This document shows positions 43,301 to 52,771 of a stretch of DNA of 64,000 nucleotides, in pieces. The position numbers and the translations under genes were made by a program. Source of the stretch: Caballeronia udeis (lineage in GTDB: Bacteria > Pseudomonadota > Gammaproteobacteria > Burkholderiales > Burkholderiaceae). The stretch covers positions 86,414 through 150,413 of the forward strand of contig NZ_FCOK02000012.1 of the NCBI RefSeq assembly GCF_001544555.2, in the 5' to 3' direction. Positions within the stretch are counted from its first letter, which is position 1. Each line of letters starts with the position of its first letter. The notes beneath the pieces are model-generated. The model did not search any database. It was not told the DNA's origin and was given only the letters and a program-made list of their open reading frames with translations.

Positions 43301-44344
43301 ATGACTGTGTTGTCTGCTGCCTCAGTTCCTAACGCGGCTTATGGACCGTCTATTTCGGGCGCCGTGCCGCCGCACCTCCCAAACGGCCTTTGCGTGAATA
43401 CACGAGTCGCGAGCGATGCCGACGAGCAGGCGAGAAACCTCTCGGGCTGGCGGCAAACTTACGATCAGCTGACACCCGGTGTTTTTTCCGGCAGCGTGAG
43501 TGAGTTATGCCTGGAGCATATGACGGTATTTTGTGAAACGACCAGTCAGGTGTTGCGCCAAAGCTGCGAGGTTGGTTCGGATTCCTACTTGTTTGGCATT
43601 CCATTGAAAAATGACGGCCCGGGATTGATCGACGGCCATTTGATTGCCGATGATGCGCTGGCAGTCATGCGCGGCCGGGACGAATTCGAGCTGGTGACGG
43701 CGAGCGGATATCGGATCCTGGGCGTGGTGATTGAAGATGCCGAATTGCGCACCTATGCCCGCGAGGTCGAGCGGATCGATTTCTCCGACGAGGTGCTGAG
43801 CCGGCAGATCCTGAATGTCGGCGCATCGCGCAAGGCCAGCTTGTGTGATGGGTTGTCGATGCTTTTGCTTACCGCACAGGCAGGTCCCCAACCGCTTTCG
43901 GCCGTTGCAGGCAGCAACGTACAGTCGTGTGTCCTGGCCATGTTGTTCGATCTGGGCGTTTCGTTGCGAGCCGATGATCTGCCTGAAAACCGGTCAAAGT
44001 CGGATCGCTATTGGATCGTCATGCAGGTGCGTGACTATATCCTCGCCCATCGTGATCGCCCGGTTGCAGTGCCTGAGTTGTGCCGCCAGTTTCATGTGAG
44101 CCGGCGCACCCTGCAATACTGTTTCGAAGAGACCTTGGGCATGACACCCATGTCGTATCTGCGGGCAATCCGGCTCAATGGCGCGCGGCGCGATTTGAGT
44201 TCGGCACGACAGGCCAAGCTGCCGAGAACCGTGCAAAGCGTTGCCGCCGATTGGGGGTTCTGGCATTTGAGCCAGTTTGCGACAGACTATCGCAAGCTAT
44301 TCGGCAAGCGGCCTTCGGAGTCCTTGCGTTTGGCGTTCCAGTAA
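43301..44344 (+). CDS. AraC-family regulator resembling EutR
   Basis: A 347-aa activator. The C-terminal double HTH (about 238-345) ends with DWGFWHLSQFATDYRKLFGKRPS, which closely follows remembered E. coli EutR residues (QWGFWHLGQFATDYQQLF). The N-terminal half also matches EutR: SGWRQTYDQLTPGVFSGS, LRQSCEVGSDSYLFGIP and YRILGVVIEDAE. EutR activates ethanolamine operons on binding ethanolamine and B12. No EutBC gene is present here; the neighbouring operon encodes GS-like, ALDH, ADH and M81 enzymes instead. It therefore probably responds to an amino alcohol. Confidence 0.85.
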   Translation: MTVLSAASVPNAAYGPSISGAVPPHLPNGLCVNTRVASDADEQARNLSGWRQTYDQLTPGVFSGSVSELCLEHMTVFCETTSQVLRQSCEVGSDSYLFGIPLKNDGPGLIDGHLIADDALAVMRGRDEFELVTASGYRILGVVIEDAELRTYAREVERIDFSDEVLSRQILNVGASRKASLCDGLSMLLLTAQAGPQPLSAVAGSNVQSCVLAMLFDLGVSLRADDLPENRSKSDRYWIVMQVRDYILAHRDRPVAVPELCRQFHVSRRTLQYCFEETLGMTPMSYLRAIRLNGARRDLSSARQAKLPRTVQSVAADWGFWHLSQFATDYRKLFGKRPSESLRLAFQ

Positions 44345-44358
44345 CGCACATACCCGAC

Positions 44359-44381
44359 CCGGCATGCAGGCGCGATGCCGG
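44359..44381. terminator. Hairpin between convergent EutR-like and metE genes
   Basis: CCGGCAT (44359-44365) and ATGCCGG (44375-44381) pair with a 9-nt loop in the 48-bp gap between the two stop codons. Probably a shared terminator; no U-tract is seen. Confidence 0.45.
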
Positions 44382-44392
44382 ATCGCCCTGGA

Positions 44393-46672
44393 TCACGCTC
44401 CGGCGCGCAAGGTCTTCGCCGCGGCAACCATGTTCTTGAGCGCGGGGATCACTTCATCCCACTGACGCGTCTTCAAACCGCAATCCGGATTGACCCACAA
44501 CCGCTCCGCCGGAATACGCTCAGCCGCCTTGCGCATCAACTGAACAATGTGCTCCTGGCTCGGGATATTCGGCGAGTGGATGTCATACACGCCCGGTCCG
44601 ATCTCGTTCGGGTAATTGAAGTTATCGAAGGCATCCAGCAACTCCATGTCCGAACGCGATGTCTCGATCGTGATCACGTCGGCATCCATGTCGGCGATCG
44701 ACGCAATGATGTCGTTGAACTCCGAATAGCACATATGCGTGTGAATCTGCGTTTCGTCCTGCACACCATTCGCCGTGATGCGGAACGATTCAATAGCCCA
44801 CTGCAGGTATTCGTTCCAGTGCGACTTGCGCAACGGCAAACCTTCGCGCAGTGCTGCCTCGTCGATCTGAATCACACGCACGCCGGCTTTTTCCAGGTCC
44901 AGCACCTCTTCGCGGATAGCCAGCGCCAACTGATGGCACGACACCGAACGTGGCTGGTCGTCGCGGACGAAAGACCAGTTCAGGATCGTGACCGGGCCCG
45001 TCAGCATGCCCTTCATGGGCTTCGCGGTCTGCGATTGTGCGTACTTGATCCACTCCACGGTCATCGCCTTCGGGCGGCTGATGTCGCCGAACAGGATAGG
45101 CGGCTTCACGCAGCGCGAACCGTAGGACTGCACCCAGCCAAACTGGCTGAACGCGTAGCCGTCGAGCTGCTCGCCGAAGTACTCGACCATGTCGTTGCGC
45201 TCGGCTTCGCCGTGCACCAGTACGTCAAGGCCGAGCGCCTCCTGTTCACGCACGCTGCGCGTGATCTCGCTATGCATGGCGGCCTTGTAGCCGGCGTCGT
45301 CCAGTTCGCCGCTCTTGAGCTGGCTGCGAGCCTGGCGAATCCCGGCGGTCTGCGGGAACGAGCCAATAGTCGTTGTCGGGTACGCCGGCAGCTTCAACAG
45401 GGCCGACTGCTTCGTGGCGCGTTGCGGGTAAGCGCTCAAGCGACGGCCGAGTGCCGCATCGATTTTCGCAACCGCTGCCTTGACGGCCGGGTTGTGCACG
45501 CGCGGCGACGAACGGCGGCTCTGAATCGCGGCGCCATTGTCAGCAAGCGCGGCTTGCACCGACTGGCGTCCGCCGTTTAGCGCGTGGGCCAGGACCTTCA
45601 GTTCGTCGAGCTTCTGCAATGCGAAAGCGAGCCAGGACTGGATTCCGTGATCGAGCTTGTACTCGCTCGCCAGATCGACCGGCACATGCAACAACGAGCA
45701 CGACGGCGCGATCCACAAGCGGTCCCCTAATCTCTGATGAATGGGTTCCAGCCAGTCTAGCACGGCGCTCAGGTCGCTTTTCCAGATGTTCCGGCCATTG
45801 ATCACGCCAAGCGACAGCACCTTGTCCGCCGGCAACTGCGCGAGCACTTGCTCGACTTCGGCACGCGCGTTGATCGCGTCGATATGCAGCCCTTGGACCG
45901 GCAGCTTGCACGCGATGGCCAGGTTGTCCTGCAACTGTCCAAAGTAGGTGGTCAGCAGCAGCTTGGCCTTCGAACCCTTCAACGCGTCGTATGCCGTCAC
46001 GAACGCTTGCTGCCATGTGGCGTCGAGCTCCGTGACCAGGGCCGGCTCGTCGATCTGCACCCACTCGACACCTTGCGCCGCCAGTTGTTCGAGCAGTGCT
46101 GCATAGACCGGCAGCAGGCGCGGCAGCAATGCGAGCTTGTCGGAGTCGCCCTTGGCCTTGCCGAGCCACAGATACGTCACCGGGCCAATGATGACCGGCC
46201 TGGCCTTCACGCCGAGCTTGCGAGCCTGCGCCAGTTGATCCAGCAGGCGCGACGCATCGAGTGCGAACTCAGTCGAGGCACTGAATTCCGGCACGATGTA
46301 GTGATAGTTCGTATCGAACCACTTGGTCATCTCGCCAGCCTGCACGCCGCAGCTGCAAGCCGAATCATGCGCGGAGCGGCCACGCGCGACGCGAAAGTAA
46401 TTGTCCAGCGCGTCGCCATCGAAACCGCGGACGCGTTCCGGGATGTTACCCAGCATGAAGCTCGTGTCGAGCACCTGGTCGTAGAACGAGAAATCGCCGA
46501 CAGGCACATGGTCGAGCCCGGCCTGGTTTTCCCAATGCCGCTCGCGCAGTTGTGCGCCCAAGCCGGTCAGTTCGTCGCGCGACGACTGGCCTTTCCAATA
46601 ACTTTCCTGTGCGAATTTCAGTTCGCGTTTTGCGCCGATACGGGGGAAACCCAAATTGTGCGTCGTGACCAT
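44393..46672 (-). CDS. metE: Cobalamin-independent methionine synthase
   Basis: Transfers a methyl group from 5-methyltetrahydropteroyl-triglutamate to homocysteine, the last step of methionine synthesis. At 759 aa it is full length. The N-terminal domain begins [18 protein letters not shown]. The C-terminal catalytic barrel (about 435-755) has the zinc ligands in HTHMCYSEF (His and Cys), a Glu in [13 protein letters not shown] and the final Cys in NPDCGLKTR. It is divergent from metR 104 bp away, the classical arrangement in which MetR with homocysteine activates metE. No cobalamin riboswitch is seen upstream. Confidence 0.97.
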   Translation of the reverse strand: MVTTHNLGFPRIGAKRELKFAQESYWKGQSSRDELTGLGAQLRERHWENQAGLDHVPVGDFSFYDQVLDTSFMLGNIPERVRGFDGDALDNYFRVARGRSAHDSACSCGVQAGEMTKWFDTNYHYIVPEFSASTEFALDASRLLDQLAQARKLGVKARPVIIGPVTYLWLGKAKGDSDKLALLPRLLPVYAALLEQLAAQGVEWVQIDEPALVTELDATWQQAFVTAYDALKGSKAKLLLTTYFGQLQDNLAIACKLPVQGLHIDAINARAEVEQVLAQLPADKVLSLGVINGRNIWKSDLSAVLDWLEPIHQRLGDRLWIAPSCSLLHVPVDLASEYKLDHGIQSWLAFALQKLDELKVLAHALNGGRQSVQAALADNGAAIQSRRSSPRVHNPAVKAAVAKIDAALGRRLSAYPQRATKQSALLKLPAYPTTTIGSFPQTAGIRQARSQLKSGELDDAGYKAAMHSEITRSVREQEALGLDVLVHGEAERNDMVEYFGEQLDGYAFSQFGWVQSYGSRCVKPPILFGDISRPKAMTVEWIKYAQSQTAKPMKGMLTGPVTILNWSFVRDDQPRSVSCHQLALAIREEVLDLEKAGVRVIQIDEAALREGLPLRKSHWNEYLQWAIESFRITANGVQDETQIHTHMCYSEFNDIIASIADMDADVITIETSRSDMELLDAFDNFNYPNEIGPGVYDIHSPNIPSQEHIVQLMRKAAERIPAERLWVNPDCGLKTRQWDEVIPALKNMVAAAKTLRAGA

Positions 46673-46776
46673 CGATGTGCCGCTCCTGAAGTGAACGGCT
46701 CGATAATAGGTTGCGTGGTTTATGAAATATAATGGTCTTTTCTCATTGATCGATTAGTTTCTTTCATGGACGCCAC

Positions 46777-47691
46777 ATGCTCGAACGAACCCATCTGGCC
46801 ATAATTCGGGAAGTCGACCGTCACGGTTCACTGACTGCGGCAGCGAACGTGCTGTGCCTGACGCAGTCGGCGCTTAGCCATACCGTCAAGAAGATGGAAC
46901 TGCAGCTCGGGACCGCCGTGTGGAGCCGCGACGGGCGCAGCCTTCGCCTGACCCAGGCGGGGCAGTATTTGCTGGCGCTCGCCAACCGCGTGCTGCCGCA
47001 AATGGAACATGCGGAAGAACGCATGAGGCAATTCGCGCTGGGGCAGCGTGGCACGCTGCGTATTGGCATGGAATGCCACCCTTGTTATCAATGGCTGCTC
47101 AAGGTGGTGTCGCCCTACCTCGCCCGCTGGCCCGACGTGGATGTCGACGTCAAACAAAAATTCCAGTTTGGCGGCATTGGCGCGTTGTTCGGCTATGACA
47201 TCGATATATTGGTTACGCCGGATCCGTTGAGAAAACCCGGCCTGCGCTTCGAGCCGGTGTTCGACTACGAGCAGGTGCTGGTGGTGGGCCGGCAGCATCG
47301 GCTGGCGCACAAACCCTTTATCCTGCCCGTTGAACTGGCCGATGAGGTCCTGATCACGTATCCGGTCGAGATTGACCGGCTGGACATCTACAACCAGTTC
47401 CTCATGCCGGCGAACGTCATGCCGAAGCGGCACAAGGTCATAGAAACCACCGACATCATGTTGCAGATGGTCGCAAGCGGACGGGGCGTTGCCGCGCTGC
47501 CGCGCTGGCTCGTTGAAGAGTACGCGGATAAGGTCGCGGTGAGTGCAGTTCGGCTGGGCAAACAAGGCATTGCCAAGCAGATTTTCCTGGGCGTGCGCGA
47601 AACGGATACATCTATCGATTATCTGAGCGCCTTTGTTGAACTCGCACGCGGGTCGGACTGGAATACGACGATGGAAACAGAGCAAGCGTAG
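46777..47691 (+). CDS. metR: LysR-family regulator of methionine biosynthesis
   Basis: A 304-aa protein. The HTH (about 1-60) reads LERTHLAIIREVDRHGSLTAAANVLCLTQSALSHTVKKME, typical of MetR, and the effector domain contains GTLRIGMECHPCYQWL, a MetR hallmark. Its position divergent from metE confirms the call. In enterobacteria MetR binds TGAA-N5-TTCA sites; I did not find a perfect copy in the short shared region. It uses homocysteine as co-activator. Confidence 0.93.
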   Translation: MLERTHLAIIREVDRHGSLTAAANVLCLTQSALSHTVKKMELQLGTAVWSRDGRSLRLTQAGQYLLALANRVLPQMEHAEERMRQFALGQRGTLRIGMECHPCYQWLLKVVSPYLARWPDVDVDVKQKFQFGGIGALFGYDIDILVTPDPLRKPGLRFEPVFDYEQVLVVGRQHRLAHKPFILPVELADEVLITYPVEIDRLDIYNQFLMPANVMPKRHKVIETTDIMLQMVASGRGVAALPRWLVEEYADKVAVSAVRLGKQGIAKQIFLGVRETDTSIDYLSAFVELARGSDWNTTMETEQA

Positions 47692-47769
47692 TGAGTTGGG
47701 GTGTCTCGGAGGCTCATGCGTGATATGACTTGGCGGCACAACACCGCTACGCGGGGCAAGGTCAGGAAC

Positions 47770-49185
47770 TCAGTGAGCCAGCGGGAAAGTCAGGATGAAT
47801 CGTGTTCCTTGCGGGTCGCTTTCTGCGTGTGCCCTGCCGCCATGCAGCTCCATGATCGTCCGCACTATCGCCAGTCCCAGCCCGGTCGATCCGCTCGTTG
47901 ACGCACCGTTGGTCCTCGACGGATCAGCACGATAAAACCGGTCGAAAACGCGCTCGAGCAGGTTTGCGTCCAGTGGAACGCCTTCATTCGCCACTTCAAC
48001 GCACACCGCGCCGTCGCGTTCGGCAACGGACAATATGATCTCGGCGTTACGCGGCGTGAAGCGCACCGCGTTCGCCAGCAGATTGCTGACCGCACGCCGG
48101 AAAAGTTCAATATCCGCCTTCAATCTCGCGTGCCCCGTCACGCGGATTCGAATACCGGCGTCCTCTGCTATCCCCTCGAAATAATCCGCTATCTTCAAGA
48201 GCTCTTCGTCGACATCAAACTCGAGCAAGTGCCGGGAAAAATTCGGATGCTCGGCGCGGGCGAGAAAGAGGACATTTTCGATCATTCTCGAAAGGCGGTC
48301 GCACTCTTCAAGATTCGATGCCAGCAGCGCCTGGTATTCCTCACTGGAACGGGGTCGCGCAAGCGCAACCTCGGTTGAGCCGCGCAAGTTGGCCAAGGGC
48401 GTGCGCATGTCATGGGCCAGGTCTGCCGTAAATCGCGAGAGCCGGTTGAAGCCATGCTCAAAGCCGGAAAACATGCCGTTGAGCGAGGCAATCAGCGTTT
48501 CGAGTTCTCGCGGCACCTTGCGCACCGTGATGCGGGCGCTGAGATTTTCAGTCGTAAAGTCGGTGGCGCTGCGCGAGATCTCACGCAGGGGCCTGAGGGA
48601 CTGGCGAACAAGCAGGTAACTCATCAAAAACGCCAGCAATGCGCCTGCGCCGCTTGCGAGGAAAAGTCGATCGCGATACCTCTTTAACAGCAGCCATCGG
48701 TCGGCCACGTCGCGCATCACGACTATCTTCACGGTCGAACCATCAGTGAGTCGCGCCCCGGTGGCAACTTGCCGGAATGGCGTGCCGTCGCTTGCGGTCA
48801 AGGCCGTGATCGACGCCGCTGTAATCTGCTCCGTGGGATCCAGCTGGACCGCCGGCCACGCAATGCCGAGAGCCGCCTTGGACAAGTTATGTTGCATGAG
48901 AACCTGGCCGGACGAATCGATCATTTCCGCCGATAAAGCCCCGTTGCCCAGCACCTGGGTTTCCAACCGCTCCCGATGCTCCGTCAGGTCACGCGCGTTG
49001 GCCAGCTCCTCCGTCAGGCGGCGCATGTGCCGCGCCGCCAGCACAATGTCCTGATCGTCCTGCGTACTGACCTCGTGCGCCAGCACCGTATAAACGTAGC
49101 TTCCGACCAGGGCGAATACCGCCAGCGTGGTTCCGGCAAAGGCCAGTGCCAATGTCGCCGTCAACGACCGCGAACGCGAACGCAT
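47770..49185 (-). CDS. Sensor histidine kinase, heavy-metal (IrlS/CzcS-like) type
   Basis: A 471-aa kinase. Membrane segments lie at about 10-34 and 176-194 with a 140-residue periplasmic domain between. HAMP (about 195-245) and the H-box with His258 in TADLAHDMRTPLANLRGS follow. The ATPase domain contains NLLANAVRFTPRN and STGLGLAIV. The ATG overlaps the stop of the response-regulator gene (TGATG), so they are translated together. By similarity of layout it belongs with the copper/cadmium-responsive CusS, CzcS and IrlS kinases. The actual signal is unknown; no metal efflux genes are adjacent. Confidence 0.88.
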   Translation of the reverse strand: MRSRSRSLTATLALAFAGTTLAVFALVGSYVYTVLAHEVSTQDDQDIVLAARHMRRLTEELANARDLTEHRERLETQVLGNGALSAEMIDSSGQVLMQHNLSKAALGIAWPAVQLDPTEQITAASITALTASDGTPFRQVATGARLTDGSTVKIVVMRDVADRWLLLKRYRDRLFLASGAGALLAFLMSYLLVRQSLRPLREISRSATDFTTENLSARITVRKVPRELETLIASLNGMFSGFEHGFNRLSRFTADLAHDMRTPLANLRGSTEVALARPRSSEEYQALLASNLEECDRLSRMIENVLFLARAEHPNFSRHLLEFDVDEELLKIADYFEGIAEDAGIRIRVTGHARLKADIELFRRAVSNLLANAVRFTPRNAEIILSVAERDGAVCVEVANEGVPLDANLLERVFDRFYRADPSRTNGASTSGSTGLGLAIVRTIMELHGGRAHAESDPQGTRFILTFPLAH

Positions 49186-49862
49186 CAGTCGTCCTCTTTG
49201 GTATCTATGACGTAGCCCACGCCACGTACTGTCTTGATGAGTTTGACTTCGAAGTCATCGTCTATTTTTGCTCGCAGCCGGCGAATGGCGACCTCGACCA
49301 CATTGGTGTCGCTGTCGAAATTCATGTCCCAGACATAGGATGCAATCTGGGTGCGGCTCATCACCTCGCCCTGCTTGCGCGCAAGCAGTTGCAGCAGCGC
49401 GAACTCGCGAGGAGTCAACTCTATCCGCTTGCCTGCACGGCGGACCTTGCGGCGCGTTACGTCGATTTCCAGATCCGCAACCGTCAGCGAATCGTGCTCC
49501 CGTGGCGGTCCTCTGCGCGCCAGTGTGCGGACCCGCGCGAGCAGTTCGACAAACGCAAACGGCTTGACCAGATAGTCATCCGCGCCCAGTTCGAGTCCAT
49601 GCACGCGGTCGCTTACGTCGTCACGAGCGGTAAGGAACAGGACGGGGGTCGCTTTCAGGGTTCGAAGATTCTTCAGGACACTCCAGCCGTCCATGGTCGG
49701 CAGCATCACGTCCAGCACGATGACGTCATACGTATCCTCTCTTGCCAGGATCAGGCCTTCCGCGCCGTCGGCCGCCACATCGACAAGAAAGCCGGCCTCT
49801 TCCAAACCTTTCTTGATGTAGGCGAGCGCCTTTTGCTCATCCTCAATGACCAGAACCCTCAT
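49185..49862 (-). CDS. OmpR-family response regulator (IrlR/CopR-like)
   Basis: A 225-aa protein from the ATG at 49862. The receiver has Asp51 in [13 protein letters not shown] and Lys in DYLVKPFAF; the winged helix (about 125-220) ends [31 protein letters not shown], the typical form of metal-responsive CopR/IrlR regulators. It is the first gene of the two-component operon. The secreted DUF4148 gene lies about 350 bp upstream in the same direction and is a possible target. Confidence 0.9.
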   Translation of the reverse strand: MRVLVIEDEQKALAYIKKGLEEAGFLVDVAADGAEGLILAREDTYDVIVLDVMLPTMDGWSVLKNLRTLKATPVLFLTARDDVSDRVHGLELGADDYLVKPFAFVELLARVRTLARRGPPREHDSLTVADLEIDVTRRKVRRAGKRIELTPREFALLQLLARKQGEVMSRTQIASYVWDMNFDSDTNVVEVAIRRLRAKIDDDFEVKLIKTVRGVGYVIDTKEDD

Positions 49863-50212
49863 GTTGACGCCTCGCTGCAACGTTTTATTTACCCGAAAGA
49901 ATAGTACGCCACCCCATTTTATTTCGATCCACCGTTAAAACTCCGCGATGTTTCAGTGAACGCGCATGAAAGCGTGTTTCATTGGTCGCTGTCAAACAAT
50001 GGAGCGGGCGGTGAATCCGATCCGAGTGAAACCAGACCCCATGTTGCAACAACCAACATGACTGGATCCCCATTATTTGATTACAAAATTGATAGGTGAC
50101 CATGTTGTCGCCGGTCTGCTCCATTGAGCTGCGCCACACGGTACGGGACGAAATCAGTCCTGTGCGCGTCAATGGAGATGACGGCGACGGCACAGGCCCT
50201 GAGCCACACCAC
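49863..50212. other. Intergenic region upstream of two-component operon
   Basis: About 350 bp carrying the promoter of the response-regulator operon. No gene, hairpin or structured RNA is convincing; the ORFs crossing it extend from the DUF4148 shadow frame. Confidence 0.5.
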
Positions 50213-50560
50213 TTAGTGATGGGAATAGGTGTTGCAGAAGCTGGCCGGACCGGCGCAGGTCGGGCCCATGGCCGTGTGCATCGAGACGCCTGACGACGAA
50301 GTGCCGTTCTCCGCCACGCCGCCGTAGGCTTGCGTCGCCTGTTGCTGGCCGTTCTGAGCCGCAACCTTCGCTTCGGCAGCCTGGATATCGTCCGGGTAGT
50401 TGATGTCGTTACGCGCCGGGTTGTAGCCCGCCTGTTCAAGACGCACGAGATCTGCACGGACTTCAGCGCGCGTCACGGGAGCATTCGATTGTGCGAGGCT
50501 GAGGACCGGAGCGGTCAACGAAGCAGCGGCGAGAGCGAGACAAACAAGAGCTTTTTTCAT
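50213..50560 (-). CDS. DUF4148 domain-containing secreted protein
   Basis: A 115-aa exported protein of a family abundant in Burkholderiaceae. The signal peptide ends near LSLAQSNA. The DUF4148 core follows as VTRAEVRADLVRLEQAGYNPARNDINYPDDIQAAEAKVAAQ. A low-complexity tail rich in Ser, Gly and His ends in a Cys-containing segment (TCAGPASFC). Function unknown; some members respond to metals or stress. It is transcribed towards the metal-type two-component operon. Confidence 0.88.
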   Translation of the reverse strand: MKKALVCLALAAASLTAPVLSLAQSNAPVTRAEVRADLVRLEQAGYNPARNDINYPDDIQAAEAKVAAQNGQQQATQAYGGVAENGTSSSGVSMHTAMGPTCAGPASFCNTYSHH

Positions 50561-51129
50561 GATGGCTATTCCTTCAATGAGTATGATTGATCAACGGGCA
50601 ACCTTGCCCTGAAACAGATGAAGCTGTAGCTGCCGGAATGCGATGACAAGCCTGGAAAGTGCGGCCGATCGACTCGTCCTTGTTTCGGCATCCTTACTTG
50701 ATTGAATCCAAATTTCTGTGTCCATGCAGTGCAAACACATCGGTATTGCTGCTATTCCGGGATCGACCTTCCTGGCTGGCCACAGGTGCAATTCCGGTGG
50801 CTTGCAAACAGTATTGGCCTGCAAGCTTTGCGTAACACTGACATCGGCATTACCAAATTGTTATCTTGGTGTGGAAAGGCTTGGGGAAAGCGGATGCGGG
50901 GCGATTCCCCGCTCGATACATCGCGAAGGGGACGCAAGAGGAGGGGGGGCGCATCGTGAGACAGGTGCGCTTTCCGGGCCTTTTTGTACTATAAATCCCC
51001 CAAGGCAGGTTTCTCCGGTACTGGGCGCGTTGCTGGCGCGCCTGTGCGCGCGATCGCGCTTCGGGCGCATTCCCCACGCCGGTCGGTGTACACACTTTGA
51101 TTCCCACGCCGCGAGCCAAGGGGGACAAA
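50561..51129. other. Intergenic region with GC-rich hairpin
   Basis: No convincing gene on either strand over about 570 bp. It includes a GCGGGG/CCCCGC hairpin (about 50895-50911) and a purine-rich run AGAGGAGGGGGGG near 50936-50948. It carries the promoters of the DUF4148 gene and of the membrane protein at 51130. Confidence 0.5.
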
Positions 51130-51870
51130 ATGGTAGCAAACGACGGTACGCGGGCGGTCGATCCCTCGCAATATATCGCTCAACATCTGCAGCACTTCAC
51201 CGGGTCCGGACCGTCCGCTTTTGCTGCCGGAGATTATGCGCGAACCTTCGTGTGGAGTACCAACGGGCTCGTTGTGGCGGTCGTACTGCTTGTCGTCGTC
51301 ACGGGCCTTGCGGCGCTCACGGACCGGGGGTCTCTGTTCAGGCTCAACCCGGTCATGGGCTTCGGCAAGCGCCTGTACGTATGGTGGTCCTGCGCCTGGC
51401 GCCAATGGTTCGCGAGTACGCTGTTTTTCTTCACCGGCGTAATCGCGTTCCACTCCCTGGTTGCAAAGGCAACCCTGCCGCTCATGGGATTCACAACGCA
51501 TCTGATCACGTCTGGCGCAACGAGGACATCGCCCGCATGGCCGTTTGCGCTCATGGAGATACCAGTCGTTCTGGCCATCCTGATCTACCTTCTGCTGAGC
51601 CTGCCGCTTGCGGGATACATGGTACGAAGCGGACTCGTTGCGCACGCCATTTCCGAGACTGAACGCTTCGGTCTCTGGCGAGCAACGTTGCTAGGCGTGA
51701 CCACCTATGCGTGGTCCATCCCGGGCGGTCTGCTGATCGCCGAACTGGCCATTTGGTTTCCCCATCATGTCGCCGAGATGCTTCGCGGGCTATGCCTCGT
51801 GGCTTGGGGCATGTACATCGTATTACCGCGCCAGCTGCGCAGGATGACGCGGCTCGACCAGCCCGGCTAG
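51130..51870 (+). CDS. Integral membrane protein of unknown function
   Basis: A 246-aa protein with the ATG at 51130 after GGGGGAC. Five hydrophobic segments are visible (about 45-65, 97-117, 140-165, 190-210, 217-233). The N-terminal 40 residues and the loop GLAALTDRGSLFRLNPVMGFGKRLYVWW are cytoplasmic or periplasmic. I recognise no family. It is convergent with the cupin gene. The longer in-frame start at 51097 has no ribosome site. Confidence 0.65.
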   Translation: MVANDGTRAVDPSQYIAQHLQHFTGSGPSAFAAGDYARTFVWSTNGLVVAVVLLVVVTGLAALTDRGSLFRLNPVMGFGKRLYVWWSCAWRQWFASTLFFFTGVIAFHSLVAKATLPLMGFTTHLITSGATRTSPAWPFALMEIPVVLAILIYLLLSLPLAGYMVRSGLVAHAISETERFGLWRATLLGVTTYAWSIPGGLLIAELAIWFPHHVAEMLRGLCLVAWGMYIVLPRQLRRMTRLDQPG

Positions 51871-51892
51871 CACATTGCGGTCATCCACGTGC

Positions 51893-52375
51893 TCAGTCCG
51901 GCATCGCGTTATGGTCCCCTAGCGGTCTGGCTGGCCAGTCAACCCAGCGGTCCACACGGGTAAGTTCGTGCGCTTCGTTGAGCGGGTAACGGATACGGTT
52001 GTCGTCGCGCGGACGTTCGCCGATCACCATCAGCCTCACTTCATCCTTCGTATTGTTAATGAAGGTGTGGCAGATTCCGGTGCCAGCCGGAAACGCGACG
52101 GAATCGCCTTCAGCAATGGGATGCAGCACGCCGTCGATCCAGACGTCGGGCTTGCCCTCGAGCACGTACACAAACTCCTGCTCGGTTCTTTCGGCGTGCG
52201 GATATGACGTCCGCCGTCCGGGCAGAAGCCTCACGTGATGAATGCCTATACGTGTGATGCCGAGTGCTTCGGAAAGCGGCGTGTCCAGCGCCATTGGCTC
52301 GGTATCGCCGCGATACGAATGCGCATCCGGTTGTTCGAGTTCAGTCCAGTGTTTAATGAAATCCGGCCGGCTCAT
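51893..52375 (-). CDS. Cupin-domain protein
   Basis: A 160-aa protein starting at the ATG at 52375, preceded by AAAGGAGAAC; the 38 codons upstream are not credible. Cupin motif 1 is HAERTEQEFVYVLEGKPDVWIDG and motif 2 GDSVAFPAGTGICHTFINN, giving a likely metal site from His, Glu and His. The single-domain length fits small-molecule isomerases, dioxygenases or ligand-binding proteins. Substrate unknown. Confidence 0.82.
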   Translation of the reverse strand: MSRPDFIKHWTELEQPDAHSYRGDTEPMALDTPLSEALGITRIGIHHVRLLPGRRTSYPHAERTEQEFVYVLEGKPDVWIDGVLHPIAEGDSVAFPAGTGICHTFINNTKDEVRLMVIGERPRDDNRIRYPLNEAHELTRVDRWVDWPARPLGDHNAMPD

Positions 52376-52771
52376 CGGCTGTTCTCCTTTAGGGCAAGTA
52401 TCGATAATAGCGAGTCGGGAGCGGACGTCAGCCGTGACTCGCGATTGATCTCCGCGCATGGCCGCCCCGGCCGAAAAAGCAACGTTCATAACCGCGAATT
52501 GAACGGCAAATTCCCGGGTAGAACCGACATCTCAATGTCCGAGCACCGGTGCGGGTGAATGACGCTTCATGGCCGGTGTCTGCCTGACACGGTCGGCGCA
52601 ACTCGGTTCCGTTATGGCCGAGCGTAAGTTGCGTAAAGAGGCGGCTTATCGAAGCGATGGCGAGCAGGTGAGCCGCCAGCCACGCGGTGTGCCGCAACAT
52701 GCGATACTTTTTATCCCGCTATCCCTACCGTGTGGTGCAACTGCCGCGCGGCCCTCGTCAAAAGGAACGTC

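Noticed and set aside
44375..45580. 401-aa plus-strand ORF across metE
   Set aside because: Antisense to metE with all zinc ligands; His/Arg-rich shadow frame.
46673..46776. Cobalamin riboswitch or MetR site in the metE-metR gap
   Set aside because: Only 104 bp and no B12-box; no perfect TGAA-N5-TTCA site found by eye.
50718..51662. 314-aa ORF spanning the gap before the membrane protein
   Set aside because: It overlaps the membrane protein in another frame, is Arg/Gly/His-rich and has no ribosome site.
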